Origin: Ochotona curzoniae
Lineage: Eukaryota > Chordata > Mammalia > Lagomorpha > Ochotonidae
Reading direction: 5' to 3'
Assembly: GCF_017591425.1 (NCBI RefSeq)
Contig: NW_024466599.1
Location: forward strand, 58,417,501 to 58,481,500
Length of the DNA: 64,000 nucleotides
How positions within the stretch are numbered: position 1 is the stretch's first letter; the number at the start of each line of letters is the position of its first letter. Shown here piece by piece: positions 35,306 through 47,090 of the stretch. A program made the position numbers and the translations under genes. The notes below the pieces were generated by a model. It had not been told where the DNA came from, made no database searches, and worked only from the letters and a program-made list of their open reading frames with translations.

Positions 35306-36876
35306 TGGATTTCCTGCTGCTTGGTCTCTGTCTATACTGGCTGCTGAGGAGGCCCTCGGGGGTGGTCTTGTGTCTGCTGGGGGCCTGCTTTCAGATGCTG
35401 CCCGCCGCCCCCAGCGGGTGTCCGCAGCTGTGCCGGTGCGAGGGGCGGCTGCTGTACTGCGAGGCGCTCAACCTCACCGAGGCGCCCCACAACCTGTCCG
35501 GCCTGCTGGGCTTGTCCCTGCGCTACAACAGCCTCTCGGAGCTGCGCGCCGGCCAGTTCACGGGGTTAATGCAGCTCACGTGGCTCTATCTGGATCACAA
35601 TCACATCTGCTCGGTGCAGGGGGACGCCTTTCAGAAACTGCGCCGAGTTAAGGAACTCACGCTGAGTTCCAACCAGATCACCCAACTGGCCAACACCACC
35701 TTCCGGCCCATGCCCAACCTGCGCAGCGTGGACCTCTCCTACAACAAGCTGCAGGCGCTGGCGCCCGACCTCTTCCATGGGCTGCGGAAGCTCACAACAC
35801 TGCACATGCGGTCCAACGCCATCCAGTTCGTGCCCGTGCGTATTTTCCAGGACTGCCGCAGCCTTAAGTTTCTCGACATCGGATACAATCAGCTCAAGAG
35901 CCTGGCGCGCAACTCTTTCGCAGGCTTGTTCAAGCTCACCGAGCTGCACCTGGAGCACAACGACTTAGTCAAGGTGAACTTCGCCCACTTCCCGCGCCTC
36001 ATCTCCCTGCACTCTCTCTGCCTGAGGAGGAACAAGGTGGCCATTGTGGTCAGCTCGCTGGACTGGGTCTGGAACCTGGAGAAAATGGACCTGTCGGGTA
36101 ACGAGATCGAGTACATGGAGCCCCATGTGTTCGAGACGGTGCCGCACCTGCAGTCCCTGCAGTTGGACTCCAACCGTCTCACCTACGTCGAACCCCGTAT
36201 CCTCAACTCGTGGAAGTCGCTTACTAGCATCACTCTGGCCGGGAACCTGTGGGACTGCGGGCGCAACGTGTGCGCCCTGGCCTCGTGGCTCAGCAACTTC
36301 CAGGGGCGCTATGACGGCAACTTGCAGTGCGCCAGCCCGGAGTACGCACAGGGCGAGGACGTGCTGGACGCCGTCTACGCCTTCCACTTGTGCGAGGATG
36401 GGGCCGAGCCCACCAGCGGCCACCTGCTCTCGGCTGTCACCAACCGCAGTGACCTGGGACCGCCTGCCAGCTCGGCCACCACGCTGGCCGACGGCGAGGA
36501 GGGGCAGCGCGATGGCACGCTGGAGCCGGCCACTGTGGCTCTCCCGGGAGCCGGGGAGCATGCCGAGAATGCCGTCCAGATCCACAAGGTGGTCACCGGC
36601 ACCATGGCCCTCATCTTCTCCTTCCTTATCGTGGTCCTGGTGCTCTACGTGTCCTGGAAGTGTTTCCCAGCCAGCCTCAGGCAGCTCAGACAGTGCTTCG
36701 TCACGCAGCGCAGGAAGCAAAAGCAGAAACAGACCATGCATCAGATGGCTGCCATGTCTGCCCAGGAATACTACGTTGATTACAAACCCAACCACATTGA
36801 AGGAGCGCTGGTGATCATCAACGAGTACGGCTCCTGCACCTGCCACCAGCAGCCCGCGAGGGAATGCGAGGTGTGA
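35305..36876 (+). CDS. LRRTM1: LRRTM1, leucine-rich repeat transmembrane neuronal protein 1 (complete, 523 aa)
   Basis: This is a complete intronless coding region. The protein opens with a hydrophobic signal peptide (residues about 1-34). Next comes an LRRNT cap (Cys39, 43, 45, 52), then about ten leucine-rich repeats (about 64-315), then an LRRCT cap (Cys318, 323, 342, 363). A low-complexity stalk follows (about 366-427), then one transmembrane helix (about 429-450) and a basic cytoplasmic tail ending in ECEV, the LRRTM-type C-terminal PDZ ligand. N-glycosylation sequons are visible at Asn56, 63, 130 and 380. Known family role: a postsynaptic adhesion protein of excitatory synapses that binds presynaptic neurexins and promotes presynaptic differentiation. 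I recognise the whole sequence as LRRTM1 rather than LRRTM2-4. As I recall the human protein has 522 residues; the extra residue here is probably in the stalk near 416. The start is the first ATG that gives the signal peptide; it has G at +4 but C at -3. In other mammals the gene is nested antisense in a CTNNA2 intron. Confidence 0.98.
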   Translation: MDFLLLGLCLYWLLRRPSGVVLCLLGACFQMLPAAPSGCPQLCRCEGRLLYCEALNLTEAPHNLSGLLGLSLRYNSLSELRAGQFTGLMQLTWLYLDHNHICSVQGDAFQKLRRVKELTLSSNQITQLANTTFRPMPNLRSVDLSYNKLQALAPDLFHGLRKLTTLHMRSNAIQFVPVRIFQDCRSLKFLDIGYNQLKSLARNSFAGLFKLTELHLEHNDLVKVNFAHFPRLISLHSLCLRRNKVAIVVSSLDWVWNLEKMDLSGNEIEYMEPHVFETVPHLQSLQLDSNRLTYVEPRILNSWKSLTSITLAGNLWDCGRNVCALASWLSNFQGRYDGNLQCASPEYAQGEDVLDAVYAFHLCEDGAEPTSGHLLSAVTNRSDLGPPASSATTLADGEEGQRDGTLEPATVALPGAGEHAENAVQIHKVVTGTMALIFSFLIVVLVLYVSWKCFPASLRQLRQCFVTQRRKQKQKQTMHQMAAMSAQEYYVDYKPNHIEGALVIINEYGSCTCHQQPARECEV

Positions 36877-37240
36877 GCTTCCCAGTGGCTGTCAACCCCT
36901 GCGCTACCAAATAAGCCTGGGCAGCTGGGCGGGCCGGCAAGAGGAGCAGGCTGGGGTCTCCTAGTTTGTGCTCTGATTTGCACCTTGACTGAAACTGTAA
37001 GGGGATCTTTCCCAGAGACTTGATATTTTAGCTTTATTGTGTCTTAAAAAAAAAAAAAAACACAACAAAAATCCCATCCCACAACCTTCTTGGACAGTCT
37101 ATCTTAAATTTCATATGAGAACTCCTTCCTCCCTTTGAAGATCTGTCCATATTCAGGAATCTGAGAGTGTAAAAAGGTACCAATCATTGATTTTTTTTTG
37201 TAAACTAAAATGTTTAAAATAAAATAGCATTTACAGTTTT
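36877..37240 (+). other. LRRTM1: LRRTM1 3' UTR
   Basis: This is the non-coding stretch between the LRRTM1 stop and the polyadenylation signal. It includes a 15-base A run at about 37046-37060 followed by CA-rich sequence, and several T-rich patches. The end is inferred from the AATAAA at 37218. Confidence 0.6.
37218..37223 (+). terminator. Polyadenylation signal AATAAA for LRRTM1
   Basis: A canonical AATAAA lies 342 bases after the LRRTM1 stop. Cleavage would be expected about 15-25 bases downstream, and a GT-containing stretch follows (CTGGTGTAAC). Longer transcripts using later sites cannot be excluded. Confidence 0.6.
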
Positions 37241-37991
37241 TACAGACTGGTGTAACCTAAATGAATTGTTACCTGTGTTATAAGGAGAAGCAACAGTTAA
37301 TGAATTTGCTTGGGGTGGGAGCTGAGGGATGGGTTTGCCTAGAGGCCAAGGGGAAAAGTCAGAAATGCAGGGGACAAAGTAGATTCAGTTTGAAATTTCC
37401 AGAAGGGGAAACAAAGCTGATCAGTGTAATGATTCAGGTTAATTGGCCTCTCCAAGAGTAGGGACTGAAAGAGAGGAAATAAAGAAGGAAGGAAGGTCTT
37501 TTAGATTGTGGGGGAGGGAACTGCAATCTTAGCACTTTAAAGGAATGGAAGGTGGACCTAAGGACTGAATGGATGGACAAGCTGCCCCAGCCTTTATGGA
37601 AGAGATCATTGCAAATGGCATTTTAAAAGGCAGTGCCAGACAGTTTTTCTTATGAACAAGAACCGTTTCTGAACTTAATGTAACCATCTTTCAATCAGCT
37701 CAAGAATCTCACCTCCTAATGCCACTAGTTGGCTTAATTGTCCTCTGCCTGTGTCTCTCCAGCCTTAGCCTTTTGGCCCTTGATCCCTCCCACCAATGTT
37801 AAAGACAGCCCGGTTAGCTGCGCTCTCCTGGGTCTGGCTGAGGGGAGGGAGGTGGAATACTAAGATTCAGGGTTGGAGCACACTGCTACTGCTGCAGCAA
37901 GCTGAGGCTCCCCACTCCTAGTTACTAAGGGAAAAGGAGGAACTTCTCTCCCTCGGAAAAATGCCTTTAGGGACCGGTAGGGCACAGCAGT

Positions 37992-38007
37992 GGGGGTGGG
38001 GGTGGGT
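37992..38007 (+). repeat. Short G-run cluster
   Basis: GGGGGTGGGGGTGGG: three G runs only, so a partial quadruplex pattern. Confidence 0.5.
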
Positions 38008-38227
38008 AAGAGGAGCATCTTTGATTCTCTGTTCCATATTGGGAATGGGAATAATTTGAGAACCCAGGACGTAAAAGGCTGTTTCTTCCCAGATTGTCCC
38101 TTTGTGTAATATTTGTTTTCTGCATGGTTTTTCTTTTTCTTTCTTTTCCTTTTTTAAACTTTTTATGTGTCAGGATTAATGACTGCCCCTTCTCACACCT
38201 CAGAGATTTTTGGGTTTGTCACTGAGG

Positions 38228-38228
<1 letters not shown>

Positions 38229-38271
<43 letters not shown>
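38229..38271 (+). repeat. (TG)21 microsatellite
   Basis: An uninterrupted TG run of 21 units, about 1.35 kb past the LRRTM1 stop. Probably polymorphic and able to adopt Z-DNA. Confidence 0.98.
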
Positions 38272-38274
<3 letters not shown>

Positions 38275-40052
38275 AATTGAACTTAATTAAAGAGTGATGG
38301 AATGGGTAGTGGCAGCTGATGGGTACAGGGAAGGGCGTGTGCATGTAATGGAGGGGTCTTTTTGCCAGCTAACAATTTAAGCAAATGTATGATTGAAATA
38401 AACTGTCATAGATGGCAGATGGTGAAACCGAACCAATGTTGCCCACGTCCAGAAGTCTTTCTCTCACTCCTCTAACTGATACTAAAGACTGGCATCTCTC
38501 TCTCTCTTGCCTTTTTTATTTCCTGTTTTAAGAGCAAAGTCAAAATAGCAGACAGAGGGATGGGGAGGGGCACACACTTCACCACCCACCCTCCCTGCTC
38601 CCTCCTCCAAACTGCAAATGCCTCCAGGGACCAAGCTAAAGAGGCAAGAACTCTCTGAAATGCAGAATGCCATCACCAGGTTTACTTAACCTGAGAATTG
38701 TTGCTAGTTTCCCCTTCCACCCAAGGGGAAACCAAACTGCTTCCAAATATGCTTCTAAGAGGCTCTTTCAAGAGAAGTATTTTTGCAAATGTCTTTAAGA
38801 TGTTAAGGCTCCAGAGAGATCCCCTCTCCCCCCCAGCTTATTCTTCCTAACCATCTTTTGTTTTTAATTAAAACATGGCATGATGACGCAGACTGTGCGC
38901 ATAACACCCATTCAGACCCTGAATGTTCTAGAAGAGAGGTGCTTTATTTGGTAACTTTGAGGAGGGGGGATTTGGTCTAAGCATGGTCATTTCGGGTTGT
39001 CATTCTAAACAAAATATCACTTGAAGGGCAGGATCTGCAGGGACAGGAGTTTCCTCTAAGTCTGTCTATCATTAAGACCCACTAAAGAAACCTCCAGAAG
39101 ACACACCTTTATGATTTCTACCGGAGGAAAGAAAGCCCTCCCAGGTTGTGGCAATTAAGGGAAGGCTCTGTGGGTTTTACTCACTTAGCTTTCTCACAGG
39201 AAGACTTCAGAAATCCAATGCCCAAGCCCGCTCCAGCTTGGTGCATTAAAGGGCTGGGTTGATGTGTTTACAATAAAAGCTTCCAGAAGCAAAGGCTTTG
39301 TGGCAAATGTTAGAATTACCAAAATATGGATATTGGAAATGGTACTTTAACCTCCTATCCCAAGGCATTTTTTTCCCCTTTCATTCTTTTTCCAACGTGT
39401 CCACGAGAAAAAAAATTCTGCTGCTTTGCTTAATACTACTCTCCCTGACCCATGAAGATCTGAAGTTCTTGTAGATCTAATGAAGCATCGCCGAAGAGAG
39501 GAATTGGACTCTGGGAACTGAACAACAAATGATGGCCATGGCAAGCTGTGTGCTTTACTCTGTGAGTGCCTCTGTTTCTGCATTGTGTCTCTCTGTGGGC
39601 AAGCAAACATGGTTTCTACAAAACAGGAAAATGCTCACATCATTTCTTGCGCCTGTGCCTCTTCTTCAGCTCCGGAGAATGACAGGGGAGGGGGCAGGCA
39701 TGAATAAGGGAAACTGGTAGTTTTAACTAAGGTTTTTATGACACTTGCCATCTTTTCTTTCTCAGTTTAATTAATTGTTAAGCTTCAGGAAACTTGCTCT
39801 GACCCCTTCCAGCAAAATCTTCTAAGCATTAAAAAGGAAACCAAAATTTTAAAGCTGTAGCTTTTTTATTTTTTCCATTTATTTTTAAAATGTTTTATTT
39901 ATTTTTCACAGAGGGTGCTAACCTCATTCTGTGCTACTTGCAAAAAATTTAAAGCCACAATTCACAATTCATGTCCCACCCTAGGCACTACAATGGATTA
40001 ACCCTCTATTGGCAGTATCTTCTCAGCTGATTAAAGCTCACCAATGATCTTA

Positions 40053-40083
40053 AGGTGTGTGTGTGTGTATGTGTGTGTGTATG
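40053..40083 (+). repeat. (GT)n microsatellite, interrupted
   Basis: GTGTGTGTGTGTATGTGTGT followed by GTGTATGC. Confidence 0.9.
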
Positions 40084-40573
40084 CATGGGGGGTGTTTACA
40101 AAGAAAAGAGGTCTTTTGAAATGACACTCTCAGACTAGTTTTGGTCCTCTTGGTTTTCTAAATTAAACCAGAGGAAGCTGGTTGAAGGAATTCTGTCCTT
40201 TGGTGTAGTTGGAAAAAACAGTCCCTGCAAGCTGTACCCCAACACACCTTGTGTTCCCAAAACTTCAAAGTTACCATCAAAAAGATAAGATCATTCCAGT
40301 GAAGGCAAAGGAGCCTTCTGAAACCAATTTTTTTATATTCTACCTAGCTCCTCAAAGCAGAAGAGAACCCTACCGACAGGAAGGCAGACACATATAACCT
40401 AGCACCAATGAATGTGTGAAGAGTTTAAAATGCAACAATTTAGTTGAATATAACTATATTTTGAGAGACATTTATGGACAAACGCATACACTCATCTGTT
40501 TCTGTTACCTATCTTCATATCTTCATAGCTCTAGGCATATAGAAACACAAACACAAAAGTACAGTTTTCGCCA

Positions 40574-40618
40574 CATACACACATACATAGCCGTGCATAC
40601 ACACACACACACAGGCAC
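40574..40618 (+). repeat. (CA)n-rich microsatellite
   Basis: ACATACACACATACATAG and CATACACACACACACACAGG. Confidence 0.85.
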
Positions 40619-43078
40619 ATAATCACATTACATAACTGCCCTCCAACGCTAATTATCTTCCTCCATTTTTTTCTATGATAAAACTTTTGTTCAAGGAAAG
40701 ATTTGAAAGAATCAATTGTAATTAAGCTAGAAAGGACTGATATGACCAATAGTTTCTCTGGACATTAGTTATACGTGGGTACATATTGTAGCCATGGGGT
40801 CTTCAGATTATTCATGCTATGGGCAAGTGTATACCTACTGCTTAGTGGTAAGAACCAGCCAATGGCAATGCAATCTTTTGAGAGTTATTTTCTACTTTAG
40901 GGTGAAAAATATATTCTACATTTTAAAAAGGTTCTTTCATGCTTCCCGTTGCCCCCTGGGACCCATGAAGACAAAACTATTATGTCTTCTAACTTTGCTC
41001 AATTGGAATCATCTCCTGGCCTTCCTAGTTGAAAACAATTTTCTGAATCCCTTTGGTTTTCTGCTTAAAGTGAAGGATATGGCTTTTACCTCCTTCATGT
41101 TTAGATAGACATGTCAATGAAGTAGAGAATGGGATTTTGTGACAAGTGTCTTGGCATGGATGTCTATATCCTTACATGTGGAACATGAACTTTGGAGAGG
41201 ATGAATGTTTTATGCAGAGTCACCCAGCTGGTGAGTAGAAGTGATTGAAATTGGCCTGGTGACCTTTTCACTATACCTTCCTCTTCTATACCTGCAGACA
41301 ACCTAGGATTAGACTGGGCACAGGTCACAGGTTCAATATATTCTTGTTGAAACCCATGGGGCACAAAGCTCAAATCGAAAATTTTCAGTAATGCTTTTTT
41401 TAGCTCTGGTAAATAGCAATTGGTAAGGCAGGACTCTGCCAGTGGAGGCAACTTCCACAGGCTTCCAGGAGCACAAATGATCGGTAAGCATCTAGTCCAC
41501 CTGTTTACCAGAGAATTTTGGACTCAGAGAGTAAAGTATAGAAATCCATGTAATTGTCAGAGATTTATCTGCATTGCTTTCTTGGTGATTATATAAACTC
41601 TGTGTCCAAAGACAGTGGTTTTTAACCAGAGGCAAATTTGCCAGTCAATGAATAGCATTGCCTAAAGGCAATTTTGCAAGAGTGGGAATATAACTACTGG
41701 AAATGAATGGGTAAAGACAATGGATACTCTAAACATCCTGGAATGCACAGTATACCTTCAACTTCAAAAAAACTATTTGATCTTAAATTTTGAGAGTGCT
41801 AAGATTGAGAAATCCCAGCCCACTGTCAAAAGCACTAGTGCCTTCTTAACCAATATTCACAACCTCTAGCTTTGCACAGAATGGTCTTTAACTTTTGACT
41901 CACCAGTCTTCCTATTTCCTGCCCAGGAACTGGAAGTCTAAATTAAACACCCTCAGGTTGGTTGCTAATCGGCAGAAAGACCTGTAGTTAGCATATGCTT
42001 CTCAAAGAACATATGGCAAAACATAAATTAACTAGGATAAAACTAGTTAGAACCCTCTGTTGACCCACTTTTTCTTTAGAAATATTTTGTTTAGGAAATA
42101 TATTTTAAAAACCAAGCCAACACTGGTGATTTAACTAATAAGAAGGCACATGGGAACCTTGATATTCCTTTTAGAATGTCTTCTGGAATCCAAAGAGATT
42201 GAGCCCAGTTGCCTGTGCTGTCCCCTTCCACAACATGGTGGGAGTTAACTCCATTTAATAAATCAATGTGCCTAGTGCAATGAGTAGGGTGACATATCTC
42301 AATCAGGAAAATTGTCTAGAACCCTCACAGGTGGGATCAGACAACACAGATGACTGAAGGCCAGAAGCAGATGAGAGCCTAAGGTAACTAGAGATTCATG
42401 TAAAATAAGGCAATTCACATCTGGTACGTAAGAACATTCTTCAAGACAGATCAAGTGTGTTCCCTGGAAGCAACAAAGCCTATATGTCAAAAATCTTCAT
42501 CTTGAGACAGACTTGGTGGTGTTCGAACACCATGATTGAATCACTACACTACAATGGATGCTGCCTTTGATTTTGAGGAAGAGCCATCCTTAAGAACCTT
42601 CTACTCTTGGTTCTTATTTTAGCATTTTTCTCCACCAAGAAAATGCGAAACAAAAGTAGTATTCAAGCTAGTGTCACTTAACCAGAAAATTTAAATTCCT
42701 CTGAATTCCCATTCTCCACACGTTGTGACTCTTCAGGCTTGCCTGCCTATGAATGAGAAAAGGTAGATCAAAACTCACTGAGAGACAGGAGCTACAGATG
42801 CTAGGAAACAGGTATGGGTGGGAAAGTGGGGATACCAGCATGTGCAGCAGGAGATGAAGGCAGTCTTGGAAAGGCCCCACACTCACCCACACGAGAGCCC
42901 CTCTGCATGGTGGTATGCTAAGAAGTAGAACTGATAACAAAATGTTGGGACATGTTGGCAGCAAAGACGTACAGGAAATTATTTTTGTTCAGAGTTTCTA
43001 CACTAATACATTATGTTGTGAAAAGATGGCCAGAATTGATTTAATGGACTGAGAGCTTTTTGGAAAATAATGAGGTAA

Positions 43079-43235
43079 GTGGAGGGAGAGGAAGGGAAAC
43101 AGGGGGAGGACAGAAAAGGGTAGGGAGAGAAGAGGGCACGGAAGCGAGAGGGGGATAGACAAAGAAAGAAATGGATGGAGGGAGAGAAGGGGAGAAGGTG
43201 AGGTAAGGAAGACATGAGGGGAAGAAAAGGAGATA
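43079..43235 (+). repeat. Long purine mirror-like tract (GGAGA)n
   Basis: About 155 bases with almost no pyrimidines (GGAGGGAGAGGAAGGG...GAAAAGGAGAT). It can form triplex H-DNA in principle. Confidence 0.85.
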
Positions 43236-43444
43236 AAATATAAACAGGGGAAAAGAGAAACTTCAGGATGTGTGGTTTATGTTACTCAAGTTGTTTCCTC
43301 AATCTTTTTTCCCCGTTCTGAGCTCCCCAGTTGCTTCTTTCTTTCTTCTCAGTGTAACACTGGAAAGTCATTTCCTTCTCTTATCCCTGCCTCATAGGAA
43401 ACAAAAAATATGTTGCCTGCTGCATGCTGCATCCTCCTTTTCTT

Positions 43445-43645
43445 CTGTTGAGGTTGGAGAGTGCATCTCAGTCCCAGGTGCACATGAGAATCACTCGGGC
43501 ACTTCAATAAATTCTCCTGCCTGGGTCCCACCCCAGGAGACTCCCATTTAATTGTTCTGGGGTGGGGCTGTGGTGATGAGATTTATTAGGCTCCTTAGCT
43601 GATTCCAAAATTCAGCTAAGGTTTAGAAGTGCTCAGTCCACAGGT
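43445..43645 (+). mobile_element. MER5A/B-type hAT relic
   Basis: CACATGAGAATCACTCGGGC, GCCTGGGTCCCACCCCAGGAG, TTTAATTGTTCTGGGGTGGGGC follow MER5 closely. Confidence 0.8.
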
Positions 43646-44624
43646 CACAGGAATGACAAGCATGTGCAGCTCAGGTCCATCAATGTGACTCCAGCTCTCT
43701 AAAATTATAGGTGAGCTGGGCGCTGCAAGGGGTAAAAAGTGAAGAGCACAACCATTCCTGACTCCATCTGGTGGCAAGAGAAAAATGTACAAGTATAATG
43801 GTGCTTTATGAATTTGTATGTGAGCGCATCATGGTTAACAATTGCTTACAATGATAATTTTACGTGTTTTCATTCTCTCAACAATCTCATACACAAAAAT
43901 GATTCAGCTCTGAAGAAGTTAAGGAGTTTGCTCATGGTCATTGGCACTTAGTTCCTCTTCTATACTGTAAGTCCTTCCTTCTCTCCTCCACTTGTTTTCC
44001 TTCTCTAATTGGTTGTGTTATTATGAGGCAGATTAGGTTGAAGACACAATAAGCCTTCTAGGAAGAGACCAGGAACACGTGTTAGATACATGCTCTTGTA
44101 GCTGCTCTTCCAACTGCAGCCTGGCAGGTGAAGGGCCAGCACTACGGTCTCACCGCTATCTCTTCTGTTCCCTCCCACCCCATGTCTGCTGTCTGCCAGA
44201 GAAGCCTCTGTGACAGCCAGGTGACATGCAGATAAATGTGAACTCTTTCCAAATATTCTTGGAATGGAAACATTCCTTTTCCACTCGTCAACTCTTTCCA
44301 CTGCCATCAACTCTTCCAAACATTTGCCACCAATTCTTCCCAGAATGGGAAGACCTAATCCTAGTCAGACATTGATGGATGAGTGATGATAATTTCATCC
44401 AGAGATTATTGCAACTTAAACAAGAGTATCTATGGAAAATAGCCTAAATAAATCATTCTCGAGGTAGGACTGTAGCTACTGAATCTGCTGAGGGACATGT
44501 ATTTTGATATGAGATATTGCCTTGTTCCCCCACCAATGAAAAAACACAGGTGAATGTGAACGCTTATGTCTGGGGCTAAAGTCAAGTCAGAACAAAGATG
44601 GCCCTTTCTGCATGTTACACTTCT

Positions 44625-44660
44625 CTACACTTAATCTTAGCCAAAAGGCCTAGAAGTGAT
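44625..44660 (-). pseudogene. U2 snRNA 5'-end fragment, retroposed
   Basis: The minus strand reads ATCACTTCTAGGCC...GTGTAG, matching the first 36 bases of U2 snRNA with about three differences, then stops. The identical nonamer ACTTCTCTA flanks it at 44619-44627 and 44668-44676, consistent with a target-site duplication of an L1-assisted insertion. U2 promoter elements are absent, so it is not expected to be active. Confidence 0.8.
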
Positions 44661-45164
44661 ATATTATACTTCTCTAAACCAGGGTTTTCTTGAAAGAGGA
44701 TATACCTCAGGTGTGCACCACCAGCGTGTTCACCCTCAGTTAAGAATTCCCAGTATGGTAAACTATGTGTGGCGGGGACCTCTATCTCGTAGTAACGGTA
44801 GATAATCCCAAATGAAAGCAAGAAGCTTCACAGCATTTGAGAGCTGGATTAGTCAGCCACAGAAAGGTCTGGGAAAGCCAAGTTACACACAATTAACAGA
44901 CAATGCAACAATCTGTCTTCAGTTGGCCACGGCAATCCTGTCATTTGTTCCTCAGCTGCACAACCACCACACAGACTGTGATTTTGTGAGGCTGTCTCTG
45001 CTCCACAGTGATTACATTTGCAGTGAAATCTATATCTCTCTGCAACTTACCCTATTCCTTTTATTACATTTTTTATTCTAAAAATAATGGTCCTTGCGGG
45101 AATTAAGTCTCATTTCTTTGCTTGCTGTCCAGGCCATTTTTTTATGAGTTGTTCATATTGATCC

Positions 45165-45192
45165 TTTCTTTCTTTCTTTTTTTTTTTTTTTG
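45165..45192 (+). repeat. (TTTC)n / poly(T) tract
   Basis: TTTCTTTCTTTCTTTTTTTT. Confidence 0.9.
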
Positions 45193-45764
45193 CACACCAG
45201 TTCAAAAATCATAAAGGAACAAAAAGATAAACTGTAGGGAAGAAGAGGAGAATGTGTGGTGTAACTGAAATGTAACTAAAAATAACATATCACTCAGAAT
45301 TTTTAAGTCCTAATTATCTTGTTCAACACATTCAGCCAAAGTAGCACAACATTTCTTTTGTTTGTTCAGGGATTAAGCAAATATTTGTACAGTGAACAAC
45401 AGAACCACTTAATCTGTAAATGACTACACCTGTGAAGGGGAAGCATGAGACAGGGGGCTAATTTAGTGCTGCCAAACTGGCTGTGAAGTGCACCTCCACG
45501 TCTTCATGATCCTTTTATGAAAGGTATCCCCGTATCAAGAGCGTTTATTATAATTTTTATGTGCATATGGGTAGGCCAGTCTGCTAAACTGTCAGCATAT
45601 TTCATGTTTGAACTTTGCAACAACTTTTCTCCTTCCTAGTCCAGAGTCATGCCAGCATCCTCATGGTACAAAGAGGTAAGCTAGAGTTTAGAAAGGTTCT
45701 TACCCAAGATCACTGTATGGAAATATCTGTCAAGTGAAAAAGAGTGTTCAGGTAAAAATATCGG

Positions 45765-45945
45765 CTAAGTCATTTTGGCAACTCTCTTAACCTTTTTTGC
45801 CATTAGTCCCTTCATCTAGGAGATGGAGATGGAGTTGGCATGAGAATTAAACCAGTTTCACTGAGAATTAAATGAATTATTATTTGTAAAGTACTTAGAA
45901 CAGTGCCTGGCACAAGGGAAGTGCTAGATAAGTGATATTTAAAGT
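45765..45945 (+). mobile_element. MIR element
   Basis: GTAAAGTACTTAGAACAGTG and CCTGGCACAAGGGAAGTGCT are near-consensus MIR 3' sequence; the core precedes it. Confidence 0.85.
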
Positions 45946-45954
45946 AATTAATTT

Positions 45955-46212
45955 GAGAGCCAGACAGACACACACACACATAGATCTTACAATCTTCCGT
46001 ACACTTAACCACTCTCCATATGACTATAATGGGCCCTGGTCCATGGCCAGGACAAGGTGACTGAATTCCCTACTCCCATATGAGTGGCAGGAATTCAATC
46101 ACTTGCGCCATTACTACTGCCTTTCACCATTCACATTAGCAGGAAGCTGGAGTCAGTGGCCACAGGTACACTAACTGGTATCTTCAACCACTGGGCTAAA
46201 TACTTACCTCCT
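45955..46212 (-). mobile_element. Old CSINE, minus strand
   Basis: CTACTCCCATATGAGTGGC, TTCACATTAGCAGGAAGCTGG and CCACTGGGCTAAATACTTAC match an older CSINE reversed. Confidence 0.65.
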
Positions 46213-46243
46213 CTCTCTCTCTCTTTTTTTTTTTTTTTTTTTG
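46212..46243 (+). repeat. (CT)n followed by poly(T)
   Basis: CTCTCTCTCTCTC, then 19 T. Confidence 0.9.
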
Positions 46244-46997
46244 GTAATAAAAGATGAACTAAACAAAGCCACACAACTAAGAACAGACTAACCTTGGTTG
46301 TAGAAGGCTTATTTCAAAGACATGTTCCCTTCAATTTCTTGTTGGATAGGATAATACCACAAATTCTGAGTTCTTGAAACTGTTGGGCCTGACCCAAGAG
46401 GACTAAGTAGGTAGAATATGGAGCCTGGAGGCACCAAAAGTACACAGAGGTGCCTTAACAACTTACCAACTGTCCCCCATGTTGGTCTATATGCAACTCA
46501 CTGACTTCATTCTGCTTATTAATTGGGTTGGTTTTCGCACTGTGGTCAGGCAGTCCTGGTGAATCCTGTGCATCTCTGGAAAATGCATCCACATCTTTGG
46601 GTACAGGCAAGTTTGGCAATATTACCAGCAAGCTAAAGGAAGCACTGCTCATGCGTGCCTTTGGTGACACAGCAAGACTTCTTTCCACATCTGAGCTGTT
46701 TACTGTCAATTGCAGAAGGTAGAAAGCCCCTCCACAGTGTGCAATTGTTATCCACCTCCAAAACTCTTATTTAATATTGGAAATATTAAATCATGCTGGC
46801 TCTAGGGACTCTAGGCATACATCTTCTGCTGTAAAAGATTTGCTAGTGTTTATTTAAAGAAGCTTTTTCTTTGTGTACTAACAGTCACTGTTTGATGCTG
46901 TTCAAGCAAATGTAACAAAGGAAGAAGTACACATCTGAGGCTAACCCTCTCTTATGGGAGATGAAGCTGAATCAGGGGGGAAAAAAAAACTACGTTC

Positions 46998-47090
46998 CAG
47001 CATTGTCATTAATTCACTCCTGGCCATTGACAAGTCAATTCCAGTTGTCTAGGCTTTTGTTACCTGTAGTGGGGAAATTCCAGTTCTTTG
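46998..47090 (+). mobile_element. MIR fragment
   Basis: GCATTGTCATTAATTCAC, GACAAGTCAATTCCAG and TTACCTGTAGTGGGGAAA follow the MIR core. Confidence 0.55.

Larger units (their letters stand above)
37241..43078. other. Downstream flank of LRRTM1, free of CSINE
   Basis: Simple TG, GT and CA repeats and short G runs only. No second gene is visible. Alternative 3' exons of LRRTM1 or minus-strand CTNNA2 exons were looked for but not recognised. Confidence 0.5.

Noticed and set aside
36044..36814. 256-codon + strand frame in another phase of LRRTM1
   Set aside because: Out-of-frame shadow rich in Ser/Arg/Pro/Trp, as expected from a shifted GC-rich gene.
35965..36846. 293-codon minus-strand frame opposite LRRTM1
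   Set aside because: A shadow of the GC-rich LRRTM1 coding sequence; no protein family resemblance.
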